Source of the DNA: Pseudomonas delhiensis
GTDB taxonomy: Bacteria; Pseudomonadota; Gammaproteobacteria; Pseudomonadales; Pseudomonadaceae
Reading direction: 5' to 3'
Assembly: GCF_900187975.1 (NCBI RefSeq)
Contig: NZ_FZPC01000028.1
Location: forward strand, 1 to 64,000
Length of the DNA stretch: 64,000 nt
Numbering within the stretch: the stretch's first letter is position 1; each line of letters begins with the position of its first letter. The position numbers and the translations under genes were made by a program. The notes under the pieces are model-generated. The model had not been told where the DNA came from, searched no databases, and saw only the letters and a program-made list of their open reading frames with translations. This document shows, in pieces, positions 38,688 to 48,113 of this stretch.

Positions 38688-40172
38688 TTAGCCGGCGATG
38701 GCGTCGCGGATCTTCTCCCATTCCTTGGCTTCCTTCTTCGACGCCCCGCCCAGCAGCTCCAGGGCCTGGCGCAGGCGATAGCGCGACAGGTCGGCGCCGA
38801 GGATCTCCATGGCGTCGAGCACCGACACCGAGCTGGCGTGGCCGGTGATGGCCGGGAACATCAGCGGCATGACGTCGCGCAGCTTCAGGCCCAGGTGCTC
38901 TGCCACCGCCTGGATGCAGGCGGTGATCCTGTCCTTCTCCCACTGGCGCAGCGCTTCGAGCTTCCACAGCACCAGTTGCAGGACCTGGCGCACCTGGGTG
39001 GCGTCGAGCTTCTTGTGCTCGAACAGCTTGGCGTCCAGCGGCACGCCGCCGCTGAAGAAGAAGCCGGCCAGCGGGGCGATCTGGCTGAAGTTCTCCACCC
39101 GGCCCTGGACGTGGGGGGCGATCTTCATCAGGTACTCGGGGTTGAGCGCCCACTTCTGCACTTCGCGGGCGAACTCCTCGACGGATTGCTCGCGGATCCA
39201 CTGGCCGTTCAGCCAGGACAGCTTCTCCATGTCGAAGATCGGCCCGCCGAGGGACACGCGGGACAGGTCGAAGTTGTCGATCATCTCCTGCAGGCTGAAC
39301 TTCTCGCGCTCGTCGGGCATCGACCAGCCCATGCGGCCCAGGTAGTTCAGCAGCGCCTGGGGCAGGAAGCCCATGCGCTCGTAGAAGGTGATGGAGGTGG
39401 GGTTCTTGCGCTTGGACAGCTTGCTCTTGTCCGGGTTGCGCAGCAGCGGCATGTAGCAGAGCACCGGCTGCTCCCAGCCGAAGTACTCGTACAGCTTGAT
39501 CAGCTTGGGCGCCGAGGGCAGCCACTCTTCGCCGCGCAGCACGTGGGTGATGCCCATCAGGTGGTCGTCGACCACGTTGGCCAGGAAGTAGGTGGGCAGG
39601 CCGTCGGCCTTCATCAGCACCTGCATGTCCATGCGGTCCCAGGGGATCTCGACGTCGCCGCGGAGCATGTCCGGGACCACGCAGACGCCTTCGGTCGGCA
39701 CCTTCATGCGCACCACGTGGGACTCGCCGGCGGCGATGCGGCGCTGCGACTCTTCCTTCGGCAGGTGCATGCAGTGGCCGTCGTAGCGCGGGGTTTCCTT
39801 GCGCGCCTGCTGCTCGGCGCGGATGGCGTCCAGGCGCTCGGCGGAGCAGAAGCAGGGGAAGGCGTGGCCCTTCTCCACCAGCTCATCGCTGTACCGCTTG
39901 TAGATGGCGCCCCGCTCGCTCTGCCGGTACGGGCCATGGGGGCCGCCGACGTCCGGGCCTTCGTCCCACTCGATGCCCAGCCAGCGCAGGGCGTCGAAGA
40001 TCTGCTGTTCCGACTCGCGGGTGGAGCGTACCTGGTCGGTGTCCTCGATGCGCAGGATGAACTTGCCGCCGTGCTGGCGGGCGAAGCACAGGTTGAACAG
40101 CGCGATGTAGGCGGTGCCGACGTGCGGGTCGCCGGTGGGGGACGGCGCGATGCGGGTGCGGACAGTGGTCAT
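38688..40172 (-). CDS. gltX: Glutamyl-tRNA synthetase
   Basis: Charges tRNA-Glu with glutamate. The product is 494 residues, class I. The HIGH-type motif is [13 protein letters not shown] (HVGT at 17-20) and the KMSKS-type motif is KLSKRK (near 250). Catalytic domain first, then the helical anticodon-binding part. ATG at 40172 with a GAGAG site. It lies just upstream of two tRNA-Glu genes, though with its own terminator and a separate tRNA promoter between. Confidence 0.97.
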   Translation of the reverse strand: MTTVRTRIAPSPTGDPHVGTAYIALFNLCFARQHGGKFILRIEDTDQVRSTRESEQQIFDALRWLGIEWDEGPDVGGPHGPYRQSERGAIYKRYSDELVEKGHAFPCFCSAERLDAIRAEQQARKETPRYDGHCMHLPKEESQRRIAAGESHVVRMKVPTEGVCVVPDMLRGDVEIPWDRMDMQVLMKADGLPTYFLANVVDDHLMGITHVLRGEEWLPSAPKLIKLYEYFGWEQPVLCYMPLLRNPDKSKLSKRKNPTSITFYERMGFLPQALLNYLGRMGWSMPDEREKFSLQEMIDNFDLSRVSLGGPIFDMEKLSWLNGQWIREQSVEEFAREVQKWALNPEYLMKIAPHVQGRVENFSQIAPLAGFFFSGGVPLDAKLFEHKKLDATQVRQVLQLVLWKLEALRQWEKDRITACIQAVAEHLGLKLRDVMPLMFPAITGHASSVSVLDAMEILGADLSRYRLRQALELLGGASKKEAKEWEKIRDAIAG

Positions 40173-40221
40173 GAAAGCTCTCGTGAAAACCGGAATGAAG
40201 GATGCGGACCGCGGCCCGCAT

Positions 40222-41142
40222 TCATGGGGGCGATGTTATCAGGCGCGCCGCCCCCGGCTCCAGCCGATGGGCCTCGTCGATGGGCAGGCGGTGGATCAGG
40301 TAGTCGAGGAAGGTCTTCACTTTCATGGCCTGGAAGCGCCGCGAGGGGTAGACCGCATAGAGCTCGCCGATGGGCAGTTGCACTTCCGGCAGCAGGCGCT
40401 CCAGGCGGCCGCTTTCCAGCGCCGCGTCGACGATCAGCTCCGGCAGCGAGGCGATGCCCGCCCCGGCCAGCACCGCCTCGCGGGCGAAGGAGATGTTGTT
40501 GCAGGACAGCACCCGCTGGCAGGGCACGCTCTCGTTCAGCAGCGGCCAGTAGCGCTGCGAGTCCTGGGCCAGCAGCACCGCGCGATGCCGTGCCAGGTCC
40601 TCGACGTGCAGCGGCCGCCCGTGCTGCTGCAGGTAGCCGGGGCTGGCGCACAGGCAGCGGCTGGTCACCAGCAGGCGGCGGGCGATCAGCGTCGAGTCCT
40701 CCGGCTGGCCGACGGTGATGGCGATGTCCACGCCCTCCTCCAGCGGATCGACGGTGCGCGAGCTGAGCTCCACTTCCGCGGTGATCTGCGGGTAGAGGCG
40801 CATGAAGTCGCCGAGCACTTCGCCCAGGTACATCTGGCCGAACTCGATGGGCGCGGTGATGCGCAGCAGGCCGGAGGGCTCCTGCTGCAGCTGCATCACC
40901 GCCTGCTCGGCCTCGGCGAAGTCGAGCATGATCTGCCGGCAACGGTCGTAGTAGGCCTGCCCCACCTCGGTCAGGCGCAGCTTGCGCGTGGTGCGGTTGA
41001 GCAGGCGCACGCCCAGGCGCTCTTCCAGCAGCGCGATGCGCCGGCTCACCGTGGACTTCTGCATGCCCAGGCTGTGGGCGGCCTGGGTGAAACTGTGGAA
41101 CTCCACGACCCGGGTGAAGATCAGCGCATCATCCAGCCCCAT
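40222..41142 (-). CDS. LysR family transcriptional regulator (divergent from efflux pair)
   Basis: LysR-type regulator of 306 residues. The helix-turn-helix is at about 15-40 ([21 protein letters not shown]), followed by a two-lobed effector domain. It belongs to the AaeR/DsdC-like large group often divergent from transporter genes. The start codon lies 2 bp from a palindromic TTGTT-N7-AACAA box in the 107-bp gap to the emrA-like gene, consistent with autorepression and control of the efflux pair. The inducer is unknown. Confidence 0.9.
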   Translation of the reverse strand: MGLDDALIFTRVVEFHSFTQAAHSLGMQKSTVSRRIALLEERLGVRLLNRTTRKLRLTEVGQAYYDRCRQIMLDFAEAEQAVMQLQQEPSGLLRITAPIEFGQMYLGEVLGDFMRLYPQITAEVELSSRTVDPLEEGVDIAITVGQPEDSTLIARRLLVTSRCLCASPGYLQQHGRPLHVEDLARHRAVLLAQDSQRYWPLLNESVPCQRVLSCNNISFAREAVLAGAGIASLPELIVDAALESGRLERLLPEVQLPIGELYAVYPSRRFQAMKVKTFLDYLIHRLPIDEAHRLEPGAARLITSPP

Positions 41143-41144
41143 TA

Positions 41145-41161
41145 TTGTTCCCTATAAACAA
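41145..41161. promoter_or_regulatory. Candidate LysR-type operator
   Basis: TTGTT and AACAA half-sites with 7 bp between give the T-N11-A form of LysR binding boxes. It sits right next to the regulator's start codon and 89 bp before the divergent emrA-like gene. Confidence 0.5.
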
Positions 41162-41249
41162 CAAAGTTTCCGAATTGTAGCGACTGCGCCCCGGCCGGGA
41201 ACACTGTTACATTGGCGGAAAAATCCTGCCAAACAAACGCTCGTTTATC

Positions 41250-42284
41250 ATGCCTGCACAATTGAAACGCCGCCTGAGCATCTTCTTCGCCCTCTTCTGC
41301 CTGGTCGCCCTGGCCTTCCTGGCGCGCTGGTACTTCATCGGCCGCTTCCAGGAAACCACCGACAATGCCTACGTCCAGGGCGAGATCACCCGCATCGCCA
41401 GCCAGTTGGGCGCGCGCATCGACCAGGTGCTGGTCAGCGACAACCAGCACGTGGAAAAGGGCCAGTTGCTGGTCAAGCTGGAGGACGCCGACTTCCGCCT
41501 GGCCCTGGACCGCGCCAGGGCCGCCCTGGCCACCCACGAGGCGGAGCTAGCCCAGGCGCGCAGCAAGCTGAAGGGCCAGGGCAGCCTGATCGCCGCCAGC
41601 GAGGCCGACCTGAACGCCACCCAGGCCACCTTCGGCCGCACCCAGATCGACCTCAACCGCGCCCAGACCCTGCGCAAGCCCGGCTACGTTTCCGAGGAGC
41701 GCGTCACCACCCTGACCGCCGACTCCCACGTTGCCCGGTCCCAGGTGGCCAAGGCCCAGGCCGACCTGCAGGCCCAGCGCATCCAGGTCGACGCCCTGAA
41801 CGCCGACATCAAGCGCCTGCAGGCGCAGATCGACGCCTCCCGGGCGGAGATCGCCCAGGCCGAGATCAACCTGGCGCGCACCGAGATCCGCGCCCCGGTG
41901 GCCGGCCTGGTCGGCCAGCGCGGCGCGCGGGTGGGGCAGTACGTGCAGGTCGGCAGCCAGTTGCTGGCGCTGGTGCCCGACGACGGCATCTGGGTGCAGG
42001 CCAACTTCAAGGAGACCCAGGTCGGCCACATGCGCCCGGGGCAGAAGGCCCGGCTGGTCCTCGACAGCTTCCCCGACACCCCCATCGAAGGCTGCGTGGA
42101 CAGCCTCTTCGCCGCCTCCGGCGCCCAGTTCAGCCTGCTGCCGCCGGACAACGCCACCGGCAACTTCACCAAGGTGGTGCAACGCATCCCGGTGAAGATC
42201 ACCTTCGCCGCCGACAACCCGCTCAAGGGCCTGATCCGCCCGGGCATGTCGGTCGAGGCCGAGGTGCAGCTCGGTGAGCGCTGA
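41250..42284 (+). CDS. HlyD/EmrA family membrane fusion protein
   Basis: Periplasmic adaptor of a tripartite efflux pump, 344 residues. It has one N-terminal membrane helix (about 9-30), the biotinyl-lipoyl half YVQGEITRIASQLGARI, a long alpha-hairpin coiled coil (about 80-200), and the second lipoyl/beta-barrel part (TEIRAPVAGLVGQRGARVGQYV). It overlaps the MFS gene by 11 bp, so it forms an EmrAB-like pair. It probably connects the inner-membrane transporter to a TolC-like channel encoded elsewhere. Confidence 0.92.
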   Translation: MPAQLKRRLSIFFALFCLVALAFLARWYFIGRFQETTDNAYVQGEITRIASQLGARIDQVLVSDNQHVEKGQLLVKLEDADFRLALDRARAALATHEAELAQARSKLKGQGSLIAASEADLNATQATFGRTQIDLNRAQTLRKPGYVSEERVTTLTADSHVARSQVAKAQADLQAQRIQVDALNADIKRLQAQIDASRAEIAQAEINLARTEIRAPVAGLVGQRGARVGQYVQVGSQLLALVPDDGIWVQANFKETQVGHMRPGQKARLVLDSFPDTPIEGCVDSLFAASGAQFSLLPPDNATGNFTKVVQRIPVKITFAADNPLKGLIRPGMSVEAEVQLGER

Positions 42285-43833
42285 CGCCCTCGTCCGCCCG
42301 GCCGGGGAACCCACCCGGCGCGACTGGATCGCCGTGCTCTCGGCGATGCTCGGCGCCTTCATGGCGGTGCTGGACATCCAGATCACCAACTCCTCGCTGA
42401 AGGACATCCAGGGCGCGCTGGCCGCGACCCTGGAGGAAGGCTCGTGGATTTCCACCTCCTACCTGGTGGCCGAGATCATCATGATCCCGCTCACCGCCTG
42501 GCTGGTGCAGCTGCTGTCGGCGCGGCGCCTGGCGGTGCTGATCTCCATCGGCTTCCTGATCTCCTCGCTGCTGTGCTCCTTCGCCTGGAACCTGGAGAGC
42601 ATGATCGTGTTCCGCGCCATGCAGGGCTTCACCGGCGGCGCGCTCATCCCCCTGGCGTTCACCCTCAGCCTGATCAAGCTGCCGGAGCACCACCGGCCCA
42701 AGGGCATGGCGCTGTTCGCCATCACCGCCACCTTCGCGCCGTCCATCGGCCCCACCCTGGGCGGCTGGCTGACCGAGAACTTCGGCTGGGAGTACATCTT
42801 CTACATCAACATCCCGCCGGGGCTGCTGATGATCGCCGGGCTGCTCTACGGCCTGGAGAAGAAGCCGCCGCACTGGGAACTGCTCAAGAGCACCGACTAC
42901 GCCGGCATCCTCACCATGGCCATCGGCCTGGGCTGCCTGCAGGTGTTCCTCGAGGAAGGCCACCGCAAGGACTGGCTGGAGTCGAACCTGATCGTCGCCC
43001 TGGGCAGCATCGCCCTGGTCAGCCTGATCCTCTTCGTCATCCTGCAGACCTCGCGGCCCAACCCGCTGATCAACCTGGGCATCCTGCGCAACCGCAACTT
43101 CGGCCTGGCGAGCATCTCCAGCATCGGCCTGGGCATGGGGCTGTACGGCTCGATCTACGTGCTGCCGCTGTACCTGGCGCAGATCCAGGGCTACAACGCC
43201 ATGCAGATCGGCGAGGTGATCATGTGGATGGGCGTGCCGCAGCTGTTCCTCATCCCGCTGATCCCCAAGCTGATGAAGATCATCGAGCCGCGCCTGCTGT
43301 GCGCCCTGGGCTTCGGCCTGTTCGGCCTGGCCAGCTTCAGCTCCGGGGTGCTCAACCCGGACTTCGCCGGCCCGCAGTTCAACCAGATCCAGCTGCTGCG
43401 CGCCCTCGGCCAGCCGATGGTGATGGTGACCATCTCGCTGATCGCCACCGCCTACCTGCAGCCGCAGGACGCCGGCTCCGCCTCCAGCCTGTTCAACATC
43501 CTGCGCAACCTCGGCGGCGCCATCGGCATCGCCCTGCTGGCGACGCTGCTGGATAGCCGCGCCAAGGTCTACTACGACTACCTGCGCGAAGCGGTGGTGC
43601 CGGTCAACGGCGCGGTGGAGGAACGCCTGGCGCAACTGGCGGCGCAGCTGGGCAGCCAGCAGGCGGCGCTGGGCGAAGTGAGCGTGATCGTCCACCAGCA
43701 GGCGGCGATCATGGCCTACAACGACGCCTTCCACGCCATCGGCATCGTCCTCGCCGTCAGCATGCTGGCCGCCCTGCTGACGCGGCCCCTGCCCACCGGC
43801 TTCGGCGCCCAGGCCGGCGCCGGCGCGCACTGA
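42274..43833 (+). CDS. DHA2 family MFS efflux transporter (EmrB-like)
   Basis: Proton-driven multidrug exporter of the 14-helix DHA2 group, 519 residues with evenly spaced hydrophobic segments. Typical motifs are LDIQITNSSLKDIQGAL near residue 35, SYLVAEIIMIPLTAWL, and the GPTLGGWLTE antiporter motif near 165. The start is GTG at 42274 inside the end of the adaptor gene (11-bp overlap), so translation is coupled. Substrates are unknown; EmrB homologues export hydrophobic drugs and acids. Confidence 0.92.
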   Translation: MSADALVRPAGEPTRRDWIAVLSAMLGAFMAVLDIQITNSSLKDIQGALAATLEEGSWISTSYLVAEIIMIPLTAWLVQLLSARRLAVLISIGFLISSLLCSFAWNLESMIVFRAMQGFTGGALIPLAFTLSLIKLPEHHRPKGMALFAITATFAPSIGPTLGGWLTENFGWEYIFYINIPPGLLMIAGLLYGLEKKPPHWELLKSTDYAGILTMAIGLGCLQVFLEEGHRKDWLESNLIVALGSIALVSLILFVILQTSRPNPLINLGILRNRNFGLASISSIGLGMGLYGSIYVLPLYLAQIQGYNAMQIGEVIMWMGVPQLFLIPLIPKLMKIIEPRLLCALGFGLFGLASFSSGVLNPDFAGPQFNQIQLLRALGQPMVMVTISLIATAYLQPQDAGSASSLFNILRNLGGAIGIALLATLLDSRAKVYYDYLREAVVPVNGAVEERLAQLAAQLGSQQAALGEVSVIVHQQAAIMAYNDAFHAIGIVLAVSMLAALLTRPLPTGFGAQAGAGAH

Positions 43834-43843
43834 GCGGTGGAGG

Positions 43844-45859
43844 TCAGCCGACCTCCACCAGGCGTTCGCGCAGCTTGTGGATCTCGTCGCGCAGCGCGGC
43901 GGCGGCTTCGAACTCCAGGTCGCGGGCCAGTTGGTACATCTTCTCCTCGAGCTGGCGGATGCGCTTGCTGATCTCGTTCGGCGAGCGCAGTTCGCCCTCG
44001 TAGCGCCCGCTCTCCTCCGCCACCTTGGCCACGCCGCGGCGCTTGCCCTTGGCGCCCGGCACGCTGGCGCCCTCGAGGATGTCCTTGATGTCCTTCTTCA
44101 CGCCCTTGGGCACGATGCCGTGCTGCTCGTTGAAGGCGATCTGCTTGTTGCGCCGCCGCTCGGTCTCGTCCATGGCTCGCTGCATCGAGCCGGTGACGTT
44201 GTCGGCATAGAGGATCGCCTTGCCGTTGAGGTTGCGCGCGGCGCGGCCGATGGTCTGGATCAGCGAGCGCTCCGAGCGCAGGAAGCCCTCCTTGTCGGCG
44301 TCGAGGATGGCCACCAGGGACACCTCGGGCATGTCCAGGCCCTCGCGCAGCAGGTTGATGCCCACCAGCACGTCGAAGGCGCCGGTGCGCAGGTCGCGGA
44401 TGATCTCCATGCGCTCGACGGTGTCGATGTCCGAGTGCAGGTAGCGCACGCGCACGTCGTGGTCGCCCAGGTAGTCGGTGAGGTCCTCGGCCATGCGCTT
44501 GGTCAGGGTGGTGACCAGCACGCGCTCCTCGCTGGCCACGCGCAGGCGGATTTCCGAGAGCAGGTCGTCCACCTGGGTGGAGGCCGGGCGCACCTCGATC
44601 TGCGGGTCGACCAGGCCGGTGGGCCGCACCACCTGCTCGATCACCCGCCCGGCGTGCTGCTCTTCATAGGGGCCGGGGGTGGCGGAGACGAAGATGGTCT
44701 GCGGGCTGATCGCCTCCCACTCCTCGAAGCGCAGCGGCCGGTTGTCCAGCGCCGAGGGCAGGCGGAAGCCGTATTCCACCAGGGTTTCCTTGCGCGAACG
44801 GTCGCCCTTGTACATGGCGCCGACCTGGGGAACGCTGACGTGGGATTCGTCGATCACCAGCAGCGAGTTGGCCGGCAGGTAGTCGTAGAGGGTTGGCGGC
44901 GGCTCGCCGGGGCCACGCCCGGAGAGGTAGCGCGAGTAGTTCTCGATGCCGTTGCAGTAGCCCAGCTCGAGGATCATCTCCAGGTCGAAGCGGGTGCGCT
45001 GCTCCAGGCGCTGGGCTTCCACCAGCTTGTTGTTGTTGCGCAGGTAGTCCAGGCGCACCTTGAGCTCTTCCTTGATCTGCTCCACCGCTTCCATCAGGGT
45101 CTCCCGCGGCGTCACGTAGTGGCTCTTGGGGTAGAAGGTGAAGCGCGGCAGCTTGCGGATCACCTCGCCGGTCAGCGGGTCGAAGGCGGAGATGTTCTCC
45201 ACTTCGTCGTCGAACAGCTCGACGCGGATGGCCTCAAGCTCCGATTCCGCCGGGAAGATGTCGATGACGTCGCCGCGCACGCGGAAGCTGGCGCGGGCGA
45301 AGTCCATGTCGTTGCGGCTGTACTGCAGGCTGGTCAGGCGGCGCAGCAGCTCGCGCTGGTCCATGCGGTCGCCGCGGTCCAGGTGCAGGACCATCTTCAG
45401 GTAGGACGCCGGGTCGCCCAGGCCGTAGATCGACGACACGGTGCAGACGATGATCGCGTCCTCGCGCTCCAGCAGCGCCTTGGTCGCGGAAAGGCGCATC
45501 TGCTCGATGTGGTCGTTGATCGACGAATCCTTCTCGATATAGGTATCCGAGGACGGGACGTAGGCTTCGGGCTGGTAGTAGTCGTAGTAGGAGACGAAGT
45601 ATTCCACCGCGTTGTGCGGGAAGAAGGTCTTGAACTCGCCGTAGAGCTGCGCGGCCAGGGTCTTGTTCGGCGCCAGGACCATGGTCGGGCGCTGCACCTG
45701 GGCGATGACGTTGGCGATGCTGAAGGTCTTGCCGGAGCCGGTCACCCCCAGCAGGGTCTGGTGCGACAGTCCGGCCTCCAGCCCCTCCACCATTTGTCGG
45801 ATCGCTTCGGGCTGGTCGCCCGCCGGCTTGAAGCGCGAATCCAGTTGGAAAATCGACAT
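43844..45859 (-). CDS. uvrB: Excinuclease ABC subunit B
   Basis: Damage-verifying helicase subunit of nucleotide excision repair; works with UvrA and UvrC. The product is 671 residues. Walker A GVTGSGKT is at 38-45, the beta-hairpin region carries [20 protein letters not shown], the helicase motif II is DESHVSVPQ, and motif VI is QTIGRAARN. The C-terminal UVR motif that binds UvrC is [20 protein letters not shown]. It is divergent from the aminotransferase gene. Confidence 0.98.
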   Translation of the reverse strand: MSIFQLDSRFKPAGDQPEAIRQMVEGLEAGLSHQTLLGVTGSGKTFSIANVIAQVQRPTMVLAPNKTLAAQLYGEFKTFFPHNAVEYFVSYYDYYQPEAYVPSSDTYIEKDSSINDHIEQMRLSATKALLEREDAIIVCTVSSIYGLGDPASYLKMVLHLDRGDRMDQRELLRRLTSLQYSRNDMDFARASFRVRGDVIDIFPAESELEAIRVELFDDEVENISAFDPLTGEVIRKLPRFTFYPKSHYVTPRETLMEAVEQIKEELKVRLDYLRNNNKLVEAQRLEQRTRFDLEMILELGYCNGIENYSRYLSGRGPGEPPPTLYDYLPANSLLVIDESHVSVPQVGAMYKGDRSRKETLVEYGFRLPSALDNRPLRFEEWEAISPQTIFVSATPGPYEEQHAGRVIEQVVRPTGLVDPQIEVRPASTQVDDLLSEIRLRVASEERVLVTTLTKRMAEDLTDYLGDHDVRVRYLHSDIDTVERMEIIRDLRTGAFDVLVGINLLREGLDMPEVSLVAILDADKEGFLRSERSLIQTIGRAARNLNGKAILYADNVTGSMQRAMDETERRRNKQIAFNEQHGIVPKGVKKDIKDILEGASVPGAKGKRRGVAKVAEESGRYEGELRSPNEISKRIRQLEEKMYQLARDLEFEAAAALRDEIHKLRERLVEVG

Positions 45860-45931
45860 GGGAACCTCGCTGTGGGGTGTGACGCGGGCAGAATTGCGGC
45901 GTCAAACCAGGCGAAAGCATGCGCGATCAAC

Positions 45932-45960
45932 TCGCAGCGTGCCATAGAGGCCTATATAAT
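45932..45960 (+). promoter_or_regulatory. Candidate promoter of aminotransferase gene
   Basis: A consensus -10 TATAAT at 45955-45960 lies about 80 bp before the aminotransferase ATG. The -35 at 17-bp spacing (TCGCAG, 45932-45937) is weak, so activation or an alternative spacing is possible. Confidence 0.55.
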
Positions 45961-46041
45961 ACCGGCCCGTCGACGCATCCCCCAGCGCCGTGCGCGGGGG
46001 TTGCATTTGCATTCTCACTCCCGCCTTAGAGCTGCTGCCAA

Positions 46042-47238
46042 ATGAGTCTGTTCTCCGCTGTCGAAATGGCCCCCCGCGACCCCATCCTGGGCCTGAACGA
46101 AGCCTTCAACGCCGACACCCGCCCCGGCAAGATCAACCTGGGCGTCGGCGTGTACTACAACGAGGAGGGTCGCCTCCCGTTGCTGCGCGCGGTACAGGCC
46201 GCGGAGAAAGCCCGCATCGAAGCACACGCTCCGCGCGGCTACCTGCCGATCGAAGGCATCGCCGCCTATGACCAGGGCGTGCAGAAGCTGCTGTTCGGCG
46301 CCGACTCCGAGCTGCTGGCCGAAGGCCGCGTGGTTACCACCCAGGCCGTGGGCGGCACCGGCGCGCTGAAGACCGGCGCCGACTTCCTCAAGCGCCTGCT
46401 GCCCAACGCCACCGTGGCCATCAGCGACCCGAGCTGGGAAAACCACCGCGCGCTGTTCGAGGCCGCCGGCTTCCCGGTGCAGAACTACCGCTACTACGAC
46501 GCCGCCAGCCACGGCGTAAACCGCGCCGGCCTGCTGGAAGACCTCAACGCCCTGCCTTCGCAGTCCATCGTGGTCCTGCACGCCTGCTGCCACAACCCGA
46601 CCGGCGTCGACCTGAGCCTGGACGACTGGAAACAGGTCCTGGAAGTGCTCAAGGCCAAAGGCCACGTGCCCTTCCTCGACATCGCCTACCAGGGCTTCGG
46701 CGACGGCATCGACGAAGACGCCGCCGCCGTGCGCCTGTTCGCCCGGTCCGGCCTGAGCTTCTTCGTTTCCAGCTCCTTCTCCAAGTCGTTCTCGCTGTAC
46801 GGCGAACGCGTCGGCGCGCTGTCGGTGGTCACCAACAGCCGCGAGGAGTCCGCCCGCGTCCTGTCCCAGGTCAAGCGCGTGATCCGCACCAACTACTCCA
46901 ACCCGCCGACCCACGGCGCCAGCGTCGTTTCCGCCGTGCTCAACAGCCCGGAACTGCGCGCCCTGTGGGAAGAGGAACTGGGCGAAATGCGCAGCCGCAT
47001 CCGCAACATGCGCGTGGCCATGGTCGAGCAACTGGCCGCCCTGGGCGCCAAGCGCGACTTCGGCTTCGTCGCCCAGCAGCGCGGCATGTTCTCCTACTCC
47101 GGCCTGACCGCCGAGCAGGTGGAGCGCCTGAAGAACGAGTTCGGCATCTACGCCGTCGGCACCGGCCGCATCTGCGTCGCTGCGCTGAACAACGGCAACC
47201 TGGAAACCGTCACCCGCGCCATCGTCCAGGTGCTCTGA
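46042..47238 (+). CDS. Aromatic/aspartate aminotransferase (class I)
   Basis: PLP-dependent transaminase of 398 residues in the AspC/TyrB group. The PLP lysine is Lys248 in SSSFSKSFSLYGERVG. HNPTGVDLS (184-192) and the C-terminal substrate arginine (GRICVAAL) are conserved. It probably transfers amino groups between aspartate or aromatic amino acids and 2-oxoglutarate; which substrate dominates cannot be told. ATG at 46042 has only a weak ribosome site. It is followed closely by a terminator that overlaps the tRNA-Asn promoter. Confidence 0.92.
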   Translation: MSLFSAVEMAPRDPILGLNEAFNADTRPGKINLGVGVYYNEEGRLPLLRAVQAAEKARIEAHAPRGYLPIEGIAAYDQGVQKLLFGADSELLAEGRVVTTQAVGGTGALKTGADFLKRLLPNATVAISDPSWENHRALFEAAGFPVQNYRYYDAASHGVNRAGLLEDLNALPSQSIVVLHACCHNPTGVDLSLDDWKQVLEVLKAKGHVPFLDIAYQGFGDGIDEDAAAVRLFARSGLSFFVSSSFSKSFSLYGERVGALSVVTNSREESARVLSQVKRVIRTNYSNPPTHGASVVSAVLNSPELRALWEEELGEMRSRIRNMRVAMVEQLAALGAKRDFGFVAQQRGMFSYSGLTAEQVERLKNEFGIYAVGTGRICVAALNNGNLETVTRAIVQVL

Positions 47239-47246
47239 AAAAAATC

Positions 47247-47284
47247 GGGGAAGTCATCGGCAGAATGTTGACTTCCCCTTTTTA
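47247..47284 (+). terminator. Terminator after aminotransferase gene
   Basis: GGGGAAGTCA pairs with TGACTTCCCC (12-base loop) and is followed by TTTTTAA. The right arm contains the TTGACT -35 hexamer of the tRNA-Asn promoter. Confidence 0.88.
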
Positions 47285-47295
47285 ATCAGTAAGAT
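47268..47295 (+). promoter_or_regulatory. Sigma-70 promoter of tRNA-Asn
   Basis: -35 TTGACT (47268-47273), 16-bp spacer, -10 TAAGAT (47290-47295), then 12 bp to the mature tRNA 5' end. The -35 is part of the upstream gene's terminator stem. Confidence 0.85.
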
Positions 47296-47307
47296 ACGCC
47301 CCGTTGT

Positions 47308-47383
47308 TCCGCGATAGCTCAGTCGGTAGAGCAAATGACTGTTAATCATTGGGTCCCTGGTTCGAGTCCAGGTCGCGGAGCCA
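47308..47383 (+). tRNA. tRNA-Asn (GTT)
   Basis: 76-nt cloverleaf with encoded CCA; acceptor TCCGCGA pairs with TCGCGGA, and the anticodon is GTT in GACTGTTAATC. Its last 22 bases plus 9 following bases are repeated 146 bp downstream. Confidence 0.97.
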
Positions 47384-47392
47384 GATTCAAAA
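47362..47392 (+). repeat. Direct repeat copy 1 (tRNA-Asn 3' end)
   Basis: 31-bp sequence starting TCGAGTCCAGGTCGCGGAGC and running into the first bases after CCA. The same 31 bp occurs at 47508-47538. Both copies are followed by similar terminators. It is the arrangement left by site-specific integration at a tRNA, or by a partial tRNA duplication. Confidence 0.85.
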
Positions 47393-47419
47393 GCCCTCGG
47401 CACATGCCGGGGGCTTTTT
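47389..47419 (+). terminator. Terminator after tRNA-Asn
   Basis: AAAGCCCTCGGC and GCCGGGGGCTTTTT arms with a short loop and T-run lie just after the tRNA. A near-copy with a longer loop lies at 47537-47575. Confidence 0.88.
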
Positions 47420-47507
47420 CCTTGGGGCTTCCTGGACTCTCGCCAGGGACTGCGTCCCAGGTGATACCCCCTGCGGGGCCGCGCTGAAGCGCGTTCGGCT
47501 CACGCCG

Positions 47508-47538
47508 TCGAGTCCAGGTCGCGGAGCCAGATTCAAAA
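47508..47538 (+). repeat. Direct repeat copy 2 (orphan tRNA-Asn 3' end)
   Basis: Exact 31-bp repeat of 47362-47392 without the rest of a tRNA. The sequence between the copies (47420-47507) carries no gene that I can recognise. Confidence 0.85.
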
Positions 47539-47575
47539 AAGCCCTCGGCATGCATACGCCGGGGGCTTTTTCTTT
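47537..47575. terminator. Second terminator, probably serving comEA-like gene
   Basis: AAAAAAGCCC(T)CGGC and GCCGGGGGCTTTTTC arms. T-runs lie on both strands, so it can end the minus-strand comEA-like transcript as well as any plus-strand transcript. Confidence 0.8.
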
Positions 47576-47609
47576 TCAGCCGACCATGAACAGGGCTGGC
47601 TTTCTCTCG

Positions 47610-47933
47610 TTACTCCACGCTCAGCCTGTCCCGGTTCCGGTCCAGCAGCGCCTTGCCGATGCCTTTCACCTCCAGCAACTGGTCCACGCTGGCGAAGGGA
47701 CCATTGGATTCGCGATAGGCCACTATGGCCTCCGCCTTGCTCTTGCCGATGCCGCTCAGCGCCTGCTGCAGCGAGGCGGCGTCGGCCGTGTTGAGGTTCA
47801 CCTTCGCCCCGTCCGCCTGGTGCATGACGACGGTTGCCGGCGTCAGCTTCTCGCTGTCGGCGGCGGCTTGGGCGGTGGCATTGGCGCAAAGGCCGGTGAG
47901 CAGGATCAGCAGTACTGCGGGGAGTCTAAGCAT
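47610..47933 (-). CDS. ComEA family helix-hairpin-helix protein
   Basis: Secreted or periplasmic DNA-binding protein of 107 residues. A signal peptide (about 1-22, LLILLTGLCANATAQA) is followed by a helix-hairpin-helix pair: KVNLNTADAASLQQALSGIG and LLEVKGIGKALLDR. ComEA homologues bind incoming DNA in transformation; in Pseudomonas the role is less clear. ATG at 47933 has an AAGGAGCG site. It lies next to wbpM, as in P. aeruginosa. Confidence 0.88.
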   Translation of the reverse strand: MLRLPAVLLILLTGLCANATAQAAADSEKLTPATVVMHQADGAKVNLNTADAASLQQALSGIGKSKAEAIVAYRESNGPFASVDQLLEVKGIGKALLDRNRDRLSVE

Positions 47934-48113
47934 GGTATCGCTCCTTGAAGATGAAGGATCAGGCGGGCCCCTGCCGGGTCCGCCCGCACACCTTCACTCC
48001 GAAAAGCGACCTGAAAAAAGGCCTCGACACGGCCAAGGCACTTAAATAGATGCCCCCTACAGCCTGGAAGGAAGCGCCTTTGGGGCCAGGGGAACAAGTC
48101 GCACTGCCGCCGT

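Noticed and set aside
43877-46045. Plus-strand open frame of about 722 codons
   Set aside because: Antisense mirror of uvrB, which has every expected motif on the other strand.
47349-47948. Open frames over tRNA-Asn and its repeat on both strands
   Set aside because: They are made of tRNA and terminator sequence; no ribosome site or recognisable protein.
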